From a candidate division KSB1 bacterium (GTDB lineage: Bacteria > Zhuqueibacterota > Zhuqueibacteria > Thermofontimicrobiales > Thermofontimicrobiaceae): DNA of 64,000 nt. Of this stretch, positions 1-8,205 are shown one piece after another. Under the pieces are notes generated by a model. It was not told the DNA's origin and ran no database searches. It was given only the letters and a program-made list of their open reading frames with translations. Numbering within the stretch: position 1 is the stretch's first letter; each line of letters opens with the position of its first letter. Location of the stretch: positions 208,631 to 272,630 of the forward strand of contig JAPDPQ010000004.1 of assembly GCA_034506395.1 (NCBI GenBank). Reading direction: 5' to 3'. A program made the position numbers and the translations under genes.

Positions 1-117
1 ATGGCAAGGCAGGGATTATTCATTATGGGTACAAATGCGTGCCTATTTGAAACCTCAAACCTCAAACGACAAAATACAAACAAATTTCAATTTTCGATAC
101 ACCAATTCCAATTTATG

Positions 118-150
118 ACCCTTTCAAAGGTTGCAGACCTTTGAAAGGGT
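118..150. repeat. Perfect 13-bp-arm palindrome upstream of hicB
   Basis: ACCCTTTCAAAGG at 118-130 is exactly reverse-complemented by CCTTTGAAAGGGT at 138-150, with a 7-base loop whose outer bases can also pair. It lies 50 bp before hicB. It has the same build as the palindromes at 713, 3156 and 11275. It could be a REP-like element or an RNA hairpin; no U-tract follows, so a terminator is less likely. The rest of bases 1-199 shows no gene. Confidence 0.75.
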
Positions 151-199
151 AGACGACTTTGAGCCGGTTTAAATGGTGTAATTTGAAGGAAGCAATAAC

Positions 200-424
200 A
201 TGTCTTACAAGATCAGCATCGTAATCGAGAAAGATGAATACGGCTTCTATGCCTATTGTCCAGAACTAAAGGGATGCCAGAGCCAGGGGGATTCCCTGGA
301 TGAGGTTCTGGCAAATATCAAAGAGGCAATAGAACTCTATCTAGAAACATTATCCGAGGAAGAGAAAGTTTCTTTTTTAAGCAAAGAAATTTTCACGACC
401 ACGATGGAGGTTCAGTTTGCCTAA
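200..424 (+). CDS. hicB: HicB-family antitoxin
   Basis: A 74-residue protein of the HicB type: an N-terminal strand (YKISIVIEKDEYGFYAYCPE), then LKGCQSQGDSLDEVLANIKEA, the partial RNase-H-like fold that binds and neutralises HicA. No C-terminal DNA-binding domain is present, so this is the short HicB form and repression may need the complex. It is followed at once by hicA, whose start overlaps its last 8 bases, the usual translational coupling of this module. The gene order hicB-hicA is the reverse of E. coli but common elsewhere. Confidence 0.88.
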   Translation: MSYKISIVIEKDEYGFYAYCPELKGCQSQGDSLDEVLANIKEAIELYLETLSEEEKVSFLSKEIFTTTMEVQFA

Positions 425-614
425 ACAACTTCGCTTAACCGCTGCTGAAGCGGAAAAAATGCTTCTAAAAGCTGGTTTTGAATTGATTCGAAGTAAGGGA
501 AGTCATCGAATTTATAAAAAATTTGATAGACGGATTGTTGTTCCTTTTCATGGCAATAGAATGCTGCACCCAAAAATCGTGAAACAAGTGATCGAAGCCA
601 TTGAGGAAACCTAG
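417..614 (+). CDS. hicA: HicA-family mRNA interferase toxin
   Basis: A 65-residue HicA-like protein with the double-stranded-RNA-binding-like core: EAEKMLLKAGFELIRSKGSH followed by RIYKK and VVPFHGNRMLHPKIVKQVIEAI. The SKGSH histidine is the residue expected to be catalytic in this family. The start is TTG at 417, preceded by GGAGG at 406-410 with a 6-base gap, inside the end of hicB; no ATG fits the family N-terminus. It should cleave mRNA until bound by HicB. The module appears intact, in contrast to the decayed second copy at 3209-3549. Confidence 0.85.
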   Translation: MPKQLRLTAAEAEKMLLKAGFELIRSKGSHRIYKKFDRRIVVPFHGNRMLHPKIVKQVIEAIEET

Positions 615-712
615 GAAAGTTGTTTTTTAATAAAGCAGCTTTTGGATTTTCGACTATTGAGATTTAAAATTCTTTCAAAGGCTTGCATCCATCTAAATCT
701 AGGATCAAAAAT

Positions 713-743
713 TTGTAGGACAGGTTGCCAACCTGTCCTACAA
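713..743. repeat. Perfect 31-bp palindrome before the PfkB kinase
   Basis: TTGTAGGACAGGTTG (713-727) and CAACCTGTCCTACAA (729-743) are exact reverse complements around a single C. It ends 12 bp before the kinase start, so it would fold over or beside its ribosome-binding region. The motif is of the REP-like, high-copy intergenic type. It may be a mobile palindrome or a post-transcriptional structure; its proximity to the start makes an effect on translation possible. Confidence 0.8.
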
Positions 744-755
744 GTCGGGATCAAA

Positions 756-1772
756 ATGAAAATCGCACAACTCGCACAAATCCTCGAAAAAATTCACCTC
801 GTCAAAGTCGCTGTCTACGGCGACTTTGCTTTAGATGCCTACTGGTTTCTCGATCCCCGAGGCGGGGAAATATCAGCAGAGACGGGCTTGCATTCTCAAG
901 CGGTGAAAAAGCATTATTACACGCTAGGCGGAGCTGCCAATGTCGTGGCCAATTTAGCGGCACTCGAACCTGCTGAAATAAAAGTTATCGGAGTGATCGG
1001 CAATGATATTTTTGGCAGGGAGATGATTCGCCAGTTCGTTGAACTTGGCGTGAATCATGATTCGCTGGTAATCCAAAACGAAAATTTTGATACCGTGGTC
1101 TTTTCAAAAATTGTGCTCGAGGGCAAAGAACAACCACGAATCGATTTCGGATTTTTCAACCAGCGATCGCCTGAGACAGATGACAAAATCATTACCGCCC
1201 TTGCCGACGCCCTTAATAGATGCGATGCGTTGATCTTCAATCAACAGGTTCCAAATAGCCTGAGCAATGAGAAATTTATTCAGAACGCCAATGCGCTCTT
1301 TGATCAATTCAACGATAAAGTTGTGCTGCTGGATTCTCGGCATTATGGCCACCGTTTTAAGAATATCTATCGCAAGACCAATGCAGTTGAAGCAGCTCGA
1401 CTGAATGGAATTACGGCAGATGTATTGGATCAAATCGACTTCGAGGCAACGAAAATTCATGCTCAAAAGCTTTTTGATGAATCGGGCAAGCCAGTTTTCA
1501 TTACCAGGGGCTCAAAAGGAATTTTGGTGGTGGACCAAGCGGGTAGCCATGAAATACCAGGCATTCAATTCAACAAACCCATCGATCCTGTGGGCGCAGG
1601 GGATACGGTGGTGAGTGCTCTGGCTCTATGTTTGGGTGCTGGATTCTCTCCAGTTGAGGCTGCCGAATTCGCCAATCTCGCCGCCGCTGTGACAGTGCAA
1701 AAATTATTCATGACAGGGACGGCATCGGGTAAAGAAATACTTGATCTTTGTCGGGAGATTGGTTATATTTAA
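756..1772 (+). CDS. PfkB-family sugar kinase, HldE/RfaE kinase-domain type
   Basis: A 338-residue ribokinase-fold kinase. The glycine motif GGAANVVANLAAL (about residues 64-76) and the ATP/anion-hole motif DPVGAGDTVVSALAL near the C-terminus, with the catalytic Asp in GAGD, are both present. Overall layout resembles the heptose-7-phosphate kinase domain of HldE, but no adenylyltransferase domain follows and no other heptose gene is nearby, so the substrate is uncertain. I chose ATG 756 because the reading frame upstream runs through the 713-743 palindrome and has no kinase similarity. It stands alone between toxin-antitoxin-like modules. Confidence 0.8.
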   Translation: MKIAQLAQILEKIHLVKVAVYGDFALDAYWFLDPRGGEISAETGLHSQAVKKHYYTLGGAANVVANLAALEPAEIKVIGVIGNDIFGREMIRQFVELGVNHDSLVIQNENFDTVVFSKIVLEGKEQPRIDFGFFNQRSPETDDKIITALADALNRCDALIFNQQVPNSLSNEKFIQNANALFDQFNDKVVLLDSRHYGHRFKNIYRKTNAVEAARLNGITADVLDQIDFEATKIHAQKLFDESGKPVFITRGSKGILVVDQAGSHEIPGIQFNKPIDPVGAGDTVVSALALCLGAGFSPVEAAEFANLAAAVTVQKLFMTGTASGKEILDLCREIGYI

Positions 1773-1816
1773 AGGTAATTTCTAATTCTGTATAATCAGT
1801 TTTAAGGAGTTTCATC

Positions 1817-2035
1817 ATGCGAGCGTTAGAAGCCAACCAGCGAATGGATAAAATCATCAGCTTGCTCCCTGAAAGCAAATTGAAATCTATCATTGATTTT
1901 GCGAGCCATTTGAAAGGTAAAGAAGAGGCCGAGGAATTTTTAAGAATGCAAATGAGCTCAGAGGCATATCGGGATTGGCTTACCTCTGAGAACGACATTT
2001 ATGATGAAGCGTTTAAAGATAAACTTCAAGTATGA
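1817..2035 (+). CDS. Small putative antitoxin-like protein, partner of the zinc-finger gene
   Basis: A 72-residue protein of unproven function. It has an N-terminal stretch LPESKLKSIIDFASHLKGKE like the DUF2281/VapB-type small proteins, then an acidic C-terminus. AAGGAG at 1804-1809 lies 7 bases before ATG. Its stop overlaps the next start as ATGA (2032-2035), so the two are translationally coupled. Paired small genes like this are typical of toxin-antitoxin modules, but no catalytic toxin signature is visible in either partner. Confidence 0.6.
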   Translation: MRALEANQRMDKIISLLPESKLKSIIDFASHLKGKEEAEEFLRMQMSSEAYRDWLTSENDIYDEAFKDKLQV

Positions 2036-2313
2036 CATCACAAGCAAACAATTACTGGGATTATGGCAAATGCGAAATTTGTGACACGCCAATGGAGGCA
2101 AGGCTGATCAAACAAAACTTCTGGATCCGAGGCGAGCTTATAGTCGTTGAGGATGTTCCCGCTGGCGTCTGTCCCCAATGTGGCGAAAAGGTGGTCAAGG
2201 CTGATGTGGGGCACTGGCTGGAAGAACTATTAACCAATACCGACCAGATTGCCAGAGCACCTCGCATTTCTGTGCCTTCGATTAAGTTCGATGTCGAAAT
2301 GGTAGCAGCATGA
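2032..2313 (+). CDS. YgiT-type zinc-finger protein (MqsA N-terminal-like)
   Basis: A 93-residue protein with two CxxC pairs, CEICDTPM at about residues 15-22 and GVCPQCGEKV at about 46-55, spaced as in the zinc-binding N-terminal domain of MqsA/YgiT antitoxins. The C-terminal helix-turn-helix of full MqsA is absent; the tail (LEELLTNTDQIARAPRI) is a short helix. Such proteins normally accompany a small toxin. The only partner here is the coupled 72-residue gene upstream, which is not an obvious MqsR or DUF4258 toxin. Confidence 0.75.
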   Translation: MTSQANNYWDYGKCEICDTPMEARLIKQNFWIRGELIVVEDVPAGVCPQCGEKVVKADVGHWLEELLTNTDQIARAPRISVPSIKFDVEMVAA

Positions 2314-2331
2314 AAGGAATTTTAGAAGCCT

Positions 2332-3144
2332 ATGATCGATAGATTTACAAGCCTGAATCCAATTACTCAAGCATTGATTGCCACCTGCTTTACCTGGTTT
2401 ATGACTGCTGCGGGTTCTGGCGTGGTGTTCTTTTTCAAGACGATCAATCGAAAAGTTCTCGATGCCATGCTGGGCTTTGCCGCTGGCGTGATGATCGCCG
2501 CCAGCTATTGGTCGCTGTTGGCGCCTGCGATTGAGATGGCTGAGGAGGGCAGTCTGCCCCCATGGATTCCAGCGACGGGTGGCTTTTTGCTGGGCGGAGC
2601 CTTCTTGTGGGTTATAGATAAGCTTCTCCCCCACCTCCATGCAGGGTTCAATACTGAAAAATCAGAGGGAATTCATACCTCGTGGCAAAGAAGTGTGTTG
2701 CTGATCCTGGCCATTACGCTCCATAATTTTCCCGAGGGATTAGCCGTGGGAGTGGCGTTCGGCGCCATCAGTGCCAATCTCCCTGCCGCTTCTTTGGCGG
2801 GAGCCATGGCGCTGGCAATCGGTATCGGCATCCAGAATTTTCCCGAAGGGGCTGCCGTTTCAATACCCTTGCGGAGGGAAGGATTTTCCCGCTTCCGATG
2901 CTTCTGGTATGGGCAGCTTTCGGGTGTAGTCGAACCCATTGCGGGAGTGATTGGCGCTGCAGCCGTAATTTTGATGCGGCCGATTCTTCCCTACGCCCTG
3001 GCCTTTGCCGCTGGAGCGATGATTTATGTGGTGGTGGAAGAGCTGATCCCCGAATCGCAATTTGAAAAAAACACCGATTATGCCACCGTCGGCGCCATGC
3101 TGGGCTTTGCGGTGATGATGACGCTGGATGTGGCGCTGGGATAA
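2332..3144 (+). CDS. ZIP-family divalent metal transporter (ZupT/GufA-like)
   Basis: A 270-residue integral membrane protein with about eight hydrophobic segments. The paired metal-site motifs of ZIP carriers are intact: HNFPEGLAVGVAFG in TM4 and IQNFPEGAAVSIPL in TM5. A further acidic stretch VVEELIPES lies near the C-terminus. It should import zinc or related divalent metals across the inner membrane. It is shortly downstream of the zinc-finger gene (18 bp), so they may share a transcript. The palindrome at 3156-3182 follows its stop. Confidence 0.9.
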   Translation: MIDRFTSLNPITQALIATCFTWFMTAAGSGVVFFFKTINRKVLDAMLGFAAGVMIAASYWSLLAPAIEMAEEGSLPPWIPATGGFLLGGAFLWVIDKLLPHLHAGFNTEKSEGIHTSWQRSVLLILAITLHNFPEGLAVGVAFGAISANLPAASLAGAMALAIGIGIQNFPEGAAVSIPLRREGFSRFRCFWYGQLSGVVEPIAGVIGAAAVILMRPILPYALAFAAGAMIYVVVEELIPESQFEKNTDYATVGAMLGFAVMMTLDVALG

Positions 3145-3155
3145 TTAATGCCAAA

Positions 3156-3182
3156 TGGACTCCAAATCCGAGTTGGAGTCCA
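3156..3182. repeat. 10-bp-arm palindrome between zip gene and second hicB
   Basis: TGGACTCCAA (3156-3165) and TTGGAGTCCA (3173-3182) are exact reverse complements with a 7-base loop. It begins 12 bp after the transporter stop and is followed by CTTAAAAAATTTTTTC, so it could act as a weak rho-independent terminator. Its form also matches the gene-proximal palindromes at 118, 713 and 11275. Confidence 0.7.
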
Positions 3183-3208
3183 CTTAAAAAATTTTTTCAG
3201 AGGAGTCG

Positions 3209-3466
3209 ATGATGTACGAACATCTTATTCCGATAAAAATTGAACCGCTGGAGGAAGGCGGCTATTTGGCGACCAGCGAGGTCTTGCAAGGGCTCATTGC
3301 CCAGGGCAGAACAATTGCCGAAACCATGGAGATCGCTCAGGATGTGGCTCGAAAGCTGATAGAATCTTATCTTGAGCATGGCGATCCTTTGCCCTTTAAA
3401 CTGCCTGATAAGAAAACTGCTAAAATTGCTTTGAATACGAATATTCCAGTATCAGTGGTTCAATGA
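3209..3466 (+). CDS. hicB: HicB-family antitoxin, second copy
   Basis: An 85-residue HicB-like protein: IPIKIEPLEEGGYLATSEVL, then LQGLIAQGRTIAETMEIAQDVARKLIESYLEHGDPLP, the standard HicB core. AGGAG at 3201-3205 serves ATG 3209 or, with better spacing, ATG 3212. Its stop overlaps the start of a short hicA remnant as ATGA (3463-3466), so it was once part of a complete hicBA module. With the toxin truncated, it is an orphan antitoxin that might still cross-neutralise or be decaying. Confidence 0.82.
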   Translation: MMYEHLIPIKIEPLEEGGYLATSEVLQGLIAQGRTIAETMEIAQDVARKLIESYLEHGDPLPFKLPDKKTAKIALNTNIPVSVVQ

Positions 3467-3549
3467 CAAAATTGCCGATTTTAAAACCTCCAAAAATGCT
3501 TCGGAAATTAAAACAAGCAATGTTTGTTTTTGATCGTAAAATTGATTAG
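3463..3549 (+). pseudogene. hicA: Truncated hicA toxin remnant
   Basis: A 28-codon frame starts with ATG overlapping the upstream hicB stop. It reads MTKLPILKPPKMLRKLKQAM and continues FVFDRKID before TAG. HicA proteins commonly begin with this kind of sequence (LPxLKPxExIxxLxKAGFxxxRQKGSH); the frame stops right where the QKGSH catalytic histidine should come. So the N-terminal third survives and the active site is lost. The sequence up to 3582 shows no further HicA similarity, which suggests a deletion rather than a single frameshift. Confidence 0.65.
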
Positions 3550-3582
3550 AAAAATTTTTTAAAAATAATTTAGGAGAATACC

Positions 3583-3852
3583 ATGACAACTTCATCATTA
3601 GCAATGCTAAAAAAGAACTTTGGGATCGATGATCAGGTTACTGTGAAATATGAAAAGAGGGATAACGAACTTATCCTCCATGTACCATTGCGATCCCATT
3701 ATCATTCCAATGATGAAATAATCACTCAAGCTCGAAATCTGGTGAAAGATAAAAAAGAAAGTGGATGGTCTCGTCAGAACTTTTTTGCGGATTTCATGCA
3801 AGTGCGTGAAAAGGTTTTAGAACAGATTAGAGAGCATTATGAACAAAATTAG
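3583..3852 (+). CDS. Small hypothetical protein, putative antitoxin of the PIN toxin
   Basis: An 89-residue, charged, helix-rich protein with no family I can name with confidence. The central part reads YEKRDNELILHVPLRSHYHS and the C-terminus is a long charged helix ending [15 protein letters not shown] at 3572-3576 lies 6 bases before ATG. It overlaps the PIN gene by 14 bases; this position directly before a PIN toxin is the reason to propose an antitoxin role. Confidence 0.6.
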   Translation: MTTSSLAMLKKNFGIDDQVTVKYEKRDNELILHVPLRSHYHSNDEIITQARNLVKDKKESGWSRQNFFADFMQVREKVLEQIREHYEQN

Positions 3853-4294
3853 ATTTCGAGCAGTCCTGGATACAAATGTTGTTCTGCCTTCACAACAAAC
3901 AACCTCTGAGGATAGCCCAAACAAAGAAATAATCAACAGATGGCAGCTGGGCCAATTTGATGTTCTATGGACTGGAGACGTCCTTTCAGAATATATCAAT
4001 AAACTAAAAGAAAAAAATGTTAACGAAGAGCTGATTATACAATTCATCTCTCAATTTATCGCTTATGGCGAAGAGGTAAAAGTACAATTTTATCACTACG
4101 AGGTCTATCCAGAAGATGCTAAAGATATCTGTTTTGTATTATGCGCTCTGAACGGCAACGGAACCCATGTAATCACTTATGACTCGCATTTATTAGATCT
4201 AAAGGCTGATTACCTGAGCAAATTAGGAATAAAAATAGCAACGCCAATAGAATTTTTGCAAGAATTGAGAATAAACTTGGCGAAAGACAAATAA
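3839..4294 (+). CDS. PIN-domain ribonuclease, putative toxin
   Basis: A 151-residue PIN-domain protein. The acidic residues expected for the metal-dependent RNase site are visible: [11 protein letters not shown] near the N-terminus, LSEYINKL in the middle, and [11 protein letters not shown] plus [12 protein letters not shown] in the C-terminal half. It belongs to the family often named putative toxin component PIN, and it overlaps its likely antitoxin by 14 bases. The acyl-CoA carboxylase gene begins 35 bp downstream, so this module lies right at the edge of a metabolic operon. Confidence 0.8.
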   Translation: MNKIRFRAVLDTNVVLPSQQTTSEDSPNKEIINRWQLGQFDVLWTGDVLSEYINKLKEKNVNEELIIQFISQFIAYGEEVKVQFYHYEVYPEDAKDICFVLCALNGNGTHVITYDSHLLDLKADYLSKLGIKIATPIEFLQELRINLAKDK

Positions 4295-4328
4295 TTTAGA
4301 TGCAAAAAACGGAGAAGGCAATAATCCC

Positions 4329-5936
4329 ATGTACCGAATCGAATCGAAAATTGATACCAAGAGTGCTGAATTTCAAGAGAACAAGGCAGCCATGGAACAG
4401 GCTGTGTCGCTACTGAAAGAACGATTGGACCTGGTGAAGCAGGGCGGGCCACCGAAGGCAAGAGAAGTGCATCTCTCCCGTGGCAAGATGTTGGTGCGAG
4501 ATCGATTAAAAAAATTGTTTGATAAAAACACACCATTTCTGGAGCTATCCCCATTGGCGGCCTGGGATATGTACGATAATGAAGCCCCAGGGGCAGGAAT
4601 AATAACTGGTATCGGGGTAGTGCATGGCCGAGAGGTGCTGGTAGTGGCCAATGATGCCACGGTCAAAGGCGGCACTTATTTTCCAATGACCATCAAAAAG
4701 CACATTCGGGCCCAGGAGATCGCCATGGAGAATCGGCTGCCATGTGTCTATTTGGTCGATTCGGGAGGCATCTTTCTCCCCTATCAATCGGGCACGTTTC
4801 CCGATCGGGATCATTTCGGCCGAATTTTTTACAACCAGGCTCGATTATCCATGATGGGCATTCCCCAAATTTCCATCGTCATGGGTTCCTGTACCGCAGG
4901 CGGCGCTTACGTGCCTGCGATGAGCGATGAAACCGTCATCGTCAAAAACCAGGGCACGATTTTTATTGGCGGTCCACCACTGGTGAAAGCCGCCACGGGC
5001 GAAGAAGTGACTGACGAGCAACTTGGCGGCGCTGATGTTCACACCCGAATCTCAGGCGTGTCCGATCATTTTGCGTTGAACGATGAACATGCCCTGGAGA
5101 TCGCCCGCAACATCATCGAAAATCTGGATAAACCCAAACGCTTTGAATTGGATGTCCGTGAGCCAGAGGACCCCTATTACGATCCAAAAGAGATTTACGG
5201 CATTGTGCCGAAAGACCTGAGAAAGCCGTACGACATCCGAGAAGTGATCGCCCGATTGGTGGATGGCAGCCGTTTCCACGAATTCAAAGAGCGCTACGGC
5301 CCGACCATTGTGACAGGCTTTGCTCGAATCATGGGCTATCCAGTGGGCATTCTGGGCAACAATGGCGTGCTGTTCTCCGAGAGCTCGTTGAAAGCCGCCC
5401 ATTTTATGGAACTGTGTGCCGTGCGAAAAATTCCATTGATTTTCTTGCAGAACATCACAGGCTTCATCGTGGGCAAGCAGTACGAGCACGGCGGCATTGC
5501 CAAAGACGGGGCCAAAATGGTCCATGCCGTTGCCAATGCCGATGTGCCAAAATTTACTGTGATCGTGGGTGGCTCTTATGGCGCTGGCAACTACGCCATG
5601 TGCGGTAGGGCTTATAATCCAAAATTGTTGTGGATGTGGCCCAATGCTAAAATCTGCGTCATGGGCGGCGAGCAGGCGGCCAGTGTGCTATTGCAGGTTA
5701 AAATGCGTGCGTTAGAAAAGAAAGGCATTAAAATGTCTCAGGAAGAACAGGACGCTTTCATGAAACCTACACTTGAAAAATACGAGCATGAATCCAGCGC
5801 CTATTACAGCACAGCCAATCTCTGGGACGACGGCATCCTCGACCCGCTGGATACCCGAACGGCGCTGGGCTTGGGCATCGCCATGTCGCTCAATGCGCCG
5901 ATTCCTGATCATCGGTTTGGGGTGTTTAGGATGTAG
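4329..5936 (+). CDS. liuB: Acyl-CoA carboxylase carboxyltransferase, methylcrotonyl-CoA type beta subunit
   Basis: A 535-residue biotin-dependent carboxyltransferase with both crotonase-fold halves. Typical stretches are [50 protein letters not shown] and, in the second half, [20 protein letters not shown]. These fit the methylcrotonyl-CoA carboxylase beta subunit, which acts in leucine degradation, better than the propionyl-CoA type. The biotin carboxylase (9364) and carrier (11339) lie downstream but are separated by other genes. A methylglutaconyl-CoA hydratase at 6852 makes the next pathway step. The AAGG at 4315 is the likely ribosome site. Confidence 0.88.
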   Translation: MYRIESKIDTKSAEFQENKAAMEQAVSLLKERLDLVKQGGPPKAREVHLSRGKMLVRDRLKKLFDKNTPFLELSPLAAWDMYDNEAPGAGIITGIGVVHGREVLVVANDATVKGGTYFPMTIKKHIRAQEIAMENRLPCVYLVDSGGIFLPYQSGTFPDRDHFGRIFYNQARLSMMGIPQISIVMGSCTAGGAYVPAMSDETVIVKNQGTIFIGGPPLVKAATGEEVTDEQLGGADVHTRISGVSDHFALNDEHALEIARNIIENLDKPKRFELDVREPEDPYYDPKEIYGIVPKDLRKPYDIREVIARLVDGSRFHEFKERYGPTIVTGFARIMGYPVGILGNNGVLFSESSLKAAHFMELCAVRKIPLIFLQNITGFIVGKQYEHGGIAKDGAKMVHAVANADVPKFTVIVGGSYGAGNYAMCGRAYNPKLLWMWPNAKICVMGGEQAASVLLQVKMRALEKKGIKMSQEEQDAFMKPTLEKYEHESSAYYSTANLWDDGILDPLDTRTALGLGIAMSLNAPIPDHRFGVFRM

Positions 5937-5941
5937 TTTTT

Positions 5942-5977
5942 GGGTAATTTGGTAACTGGGTAATTGAGGTAATTGGG
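5942..5977. repeat. Short GGTAAYT tandem repeat
   Basis: About four imperfect copies of GGTAATT or GGTAACT lie between the carboxyltransferase stop and the next gene. This low-complexity spacer is like the ACTGATG array at 49451. No function can be assigned. Confidence 0.55.
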
Positions 5978-5988
5978 TGATAAGGTCA

Positions 5989-6219
5989 ATGGACTTCAAA
6001 TTGGATAAAAAATTGGTTAAAGAATTTAGAGATCAGTGGCAGGCAGTAGCAGCTATCGAGGCAGAGGAGCAGCTAAATGCCTCAATAGAACTTCGCTGGC
6101 AGCAATTGAACTCGATTTTGAGGATGGCCATCGGGCTGGGATTACCGTTGAACGATTCCATTGAAGATGATCTGGTTGTTTATCAAAGGTGGGCGAAATT
6201 GCGGAGTATGCTGCAATGA
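5989..6219 (+). CDS. Small hypothetical protein coupled to a nucleotidyltransferase
   Basis: A 76-residue helical protein that I do not recognise. It starts MDFKLDKKLVKEFRDQW and ends RWAKLRSMLQ. ATG 5989 is preferred over GTG 5977 because AAGG precedes it. Its stop overlaps the downstream start as ATGA (6216-6219). A small coupled partner before a nucleotidyltransferase suggests an MNT-type toxin-antitoxin or modification pair, but the sequence alone does not show this. Confidence 0.6.
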   Translation: MDFKLDKKLVKEFRDQWQAVAAIEAEEQLNASIELRWQQLNSILRMAIGLGLPLNDSIEDDLVVYQRWAKLRSMLQ

Positions 6220-6788
6220 AAATTCCAAACGATCTGACTTCTCTCATGCCCTCATTAAACGCTGTGCAGGAGATTTTTAAGTATTTTAGTGATAAGGGCG
6301 TCATTATCGGAGGTGTTGCAGCGAGCCTGTTGGGAAAGCCACGATTAACGGCAGATGTCGATGCAGTTATTATTTTACCGATGAAAGAATTACCACAGTT
6401 GATAGAGGTCGCCAAACAAGTCGGACTTTTTCCACGCATATCAGATGCCGAGGATTTTGCTCATCGTCATCATGTCCTACTGCTTCGCCATCAAGAAAGT
6501 GGCATTCATGTTGATATTTCACTGGGCATGTTACCGTTCGAGTTAGAAGCTGTTGAGCGGGGCATCTTCTATCAAGCGGGAGAGTTCGTAATCCGATTAA
6601 CAACACCCGAGGATTTGATTATTTTCAAAGCCGTTGCTCATCGTCCGAAAGATTTGATTGACATTCAAGAAATCATAAAAAGTCATCCCAGGTTGGACAA
6701 GAAAAGAATTGAAAACTGGGTAAAGGAATTTGCACGAGTATTGGAAATGCCAGAGATCTGGGATGATATTTCAAAATTATTGGAATAG
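6216..6788 (+). CDS. Nucleotidyltransferase-fold protein (AbiEii/MNT-like)
   Basis: A 190-residue protein with a minimal nucleotidyltransferase core. GGVAASLLGKPRLTADVDAV gives the GG helix and the two metal-binding Asp residues (TADVD), and HVDISLGML supplies the third carboxylate. The C-terminal part (TTPEDLIIFKAVAHRPKDLIDI) resembles AbiEii-type and related stand-alone nucleotidyltransferases that modify tRNA or partner proteins. The start at 6216 overlaps the upstream stop; a further in-frame ATG at 6189 inside that gene is less likely. Confidence 0.75.
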   Translation: MKIPNDLTSLMPSLNAVQEIFKYFSDKGVIIGGVAASLLGKPRLTADVDAVIILPMKELPQLIEVAKQVGLFPRISDAEDFAHRHHVLLLRHQESGIHVDISLGMLPFELEAVERGIFYQAGEFVIRLTTPEDLIIFKAVAHRPKDLIDIQEIIKSHPRLDKKRIENWVKEFARVLEMPEIWDDISKLLE

Positions 6789-6851
6789 CTACAATATCAA
6801 AAAGGAAAAACGGCTAAGAATAACAGAGTTGATCGAATTGTAGGAGCAGTA

Positions 6852-7649
6852 ATGGCTGAGGAAATTATCGGCAAAACCATAAAACATTCAATCCGAAACA
6901 AAGTCGCCTGGGTCACGCTCAACCGTCCTGAAATCCATAACGCCTTTAACGAGACCATGATCGGCGAGCTGCTAGAGTTGTATCAAGCGCTGGGAAAAAT
7001 GCCAGAGGTACGGGTTGTGGTGATCACGGGTGCGGGAAAATCGTTCTGCGCTGGCGCTGATTTGAACTGGATGGGCGGGGTGATCAAATATTCCTATGAG
7101 CAAAATTTAAATGAATCTTTGCAATTAGCCGAGTTGTTTTATACCATGTACTCGCTGCCCAAACCGACCATTGCCATGGTCAATGGGGCGGCCATCGGTG
7201 GTGGTGCAGGCATGGTGGCGGTGAACGATTTCGTGATCGCCAGCGATCAGGCAAAATTCAGTTTCAGCGAAGTGAAATTGGGGCTGGTGCCCGCCTGTAT
7301 TTCGCCTTACGTCATCCGTCGGGTGGGTGAGAATCGTAGTCGGGAGCTATTCCTCTCCGGCGAGCGGATGGATGCTCAAAAAGCGTTCCAATTCGGATTT
7401 GTGAACCAGGTGGTGGCGGCTGATCAGTTGGAAGCAGCGGTCAATCGATTGATCGAGCAACTGCTGAGCAGCGGACCGAATGCACTGGCGATCTGCAAAG
7501 ATCTGCTGGAAAAGGTGCCGCAGATGAGCCTGGAGGCTGCGAAAAAATATACGGCTGAAGCCATTGCCGCCCTGCGGGTGAGCGATGAGGGTCAGGAGGG
7601 GATGAAGGCATTTTTTGAGAAGCGGAAGCCGAGGTGGGTAAAACGATAA
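6852..7649 (+). CDS. liuC: Enoyl-CoA hydratase family, methylglutaconyl-CoA hydratase type
   Basis: A 265-residue crotonase. The first oxyanion-hole region reads GKSFCAGADLNWM, a form typical of methylglutaconyl-CoA hydratase in leucine breakdown. The second is GAAIGGGAGMVAVNDFVIAS, followed by FSEVKLGLVPACISPYV, which carries a catalytic Glu. It is preceded by TAGGAG at 6841-6846. It would hydrate the product of the carboxylase encoded by 4329 and 9364/11339 to HMG-CoA. HMG-CoA lyase and isovaleryl-CoA dehydrogenase are not in the window. Confidence 0.85.
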   Translation: MAEEIIGKTIKHSIRNKVAWVTLNRPEIHNAFNETMIGELLELYQALGKMPEVRVVVITGAGKSFCAGADLNWMGGVIKYSYEQNLNESLQLAELFYTMYSLPKPTIAMVNGAAIGGGAGMVAVNDFVIASDQAKFSFSEVKLGLVPACISPYVIRRVGENRSRELFLSGERMDAQKAFQFGFVNQVVAADQLEAAVNRLIEQLLSSGPNALAICKDLLEKVPQMSLEAAKKYTAEAIAALRVSDEGQEGMKAFFEKRKPRWVKR

Positions 7650-8205
7650 ATAATTGGATATCTTTCTAGTAAAATTTCTAAGTGTGAAAAATGAAAACGA
7701 TCCACAAAATAATCATCGGCGATTCCCGATGGATGAAAGAAGTTCTATGCTCAATCTGATCATCTGATAAAAACATAATAAGGGCCACCATACTTAAAGA
7801 ATGATTAATAGCTTTTGAAGGATAAAGAAATGAATAGACTTGAAGAGCTTTTTTAAAAACACAATTTGCGCATATAGGAGATTGGACCGTTGAATATGAT
7901 TGTATCCATTGCAGTGGTCTTGCTAAAATAATAGTACATAAAGAGACAGAAAAAAGAACCTGGCCTATAATCAAGTTTTGCCCTTTATATGTGATGTCAA
8001 ATGAATAGACAAAGGCGACAGAAGATGATGAATAAATAAAAACATTTTTCAAGCATGAAAATCGGATCAAAAAAATAACAAGAAAAGATAGTTCGATTAT
8101 TTAAATTCTATCGGAAAATTCTAGGAATCTATTTTTCTTAAAACCCAAATTAGAAATATCTCATTTTTCATAAAATTTCCTATATATGAAGCAGGAATCA
8201 TTTTC
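7650..8205. other. AT-rich gap with no supported gene
   Basis: The 556 bases between the hydratase and the nuclease-like gene are AT-rich. A minus-strand open frame (7678-8070) exists, but it opens with TTG, has no ribosome site, and its translation has no recognisable family; I do not call it. No strong hairpin or tRNA was seen. This may be part of an insertion that split the leucine-degradation genes. Confidence 0.6.

Noticed and set aside
756-1772. Full bifunctional HldE
   Set aside because: Only the kinase domain is encoded; there is no adenylyltransferase domain or downstream heptose gene.
7678-8070. 130-codon minus-strand open frame in the AT-rich gap
   Set aside because: It opens with TTG, has no ribosome site and its translation has no family features; the gap is AT-rich, where hydrophobic random frames are common.
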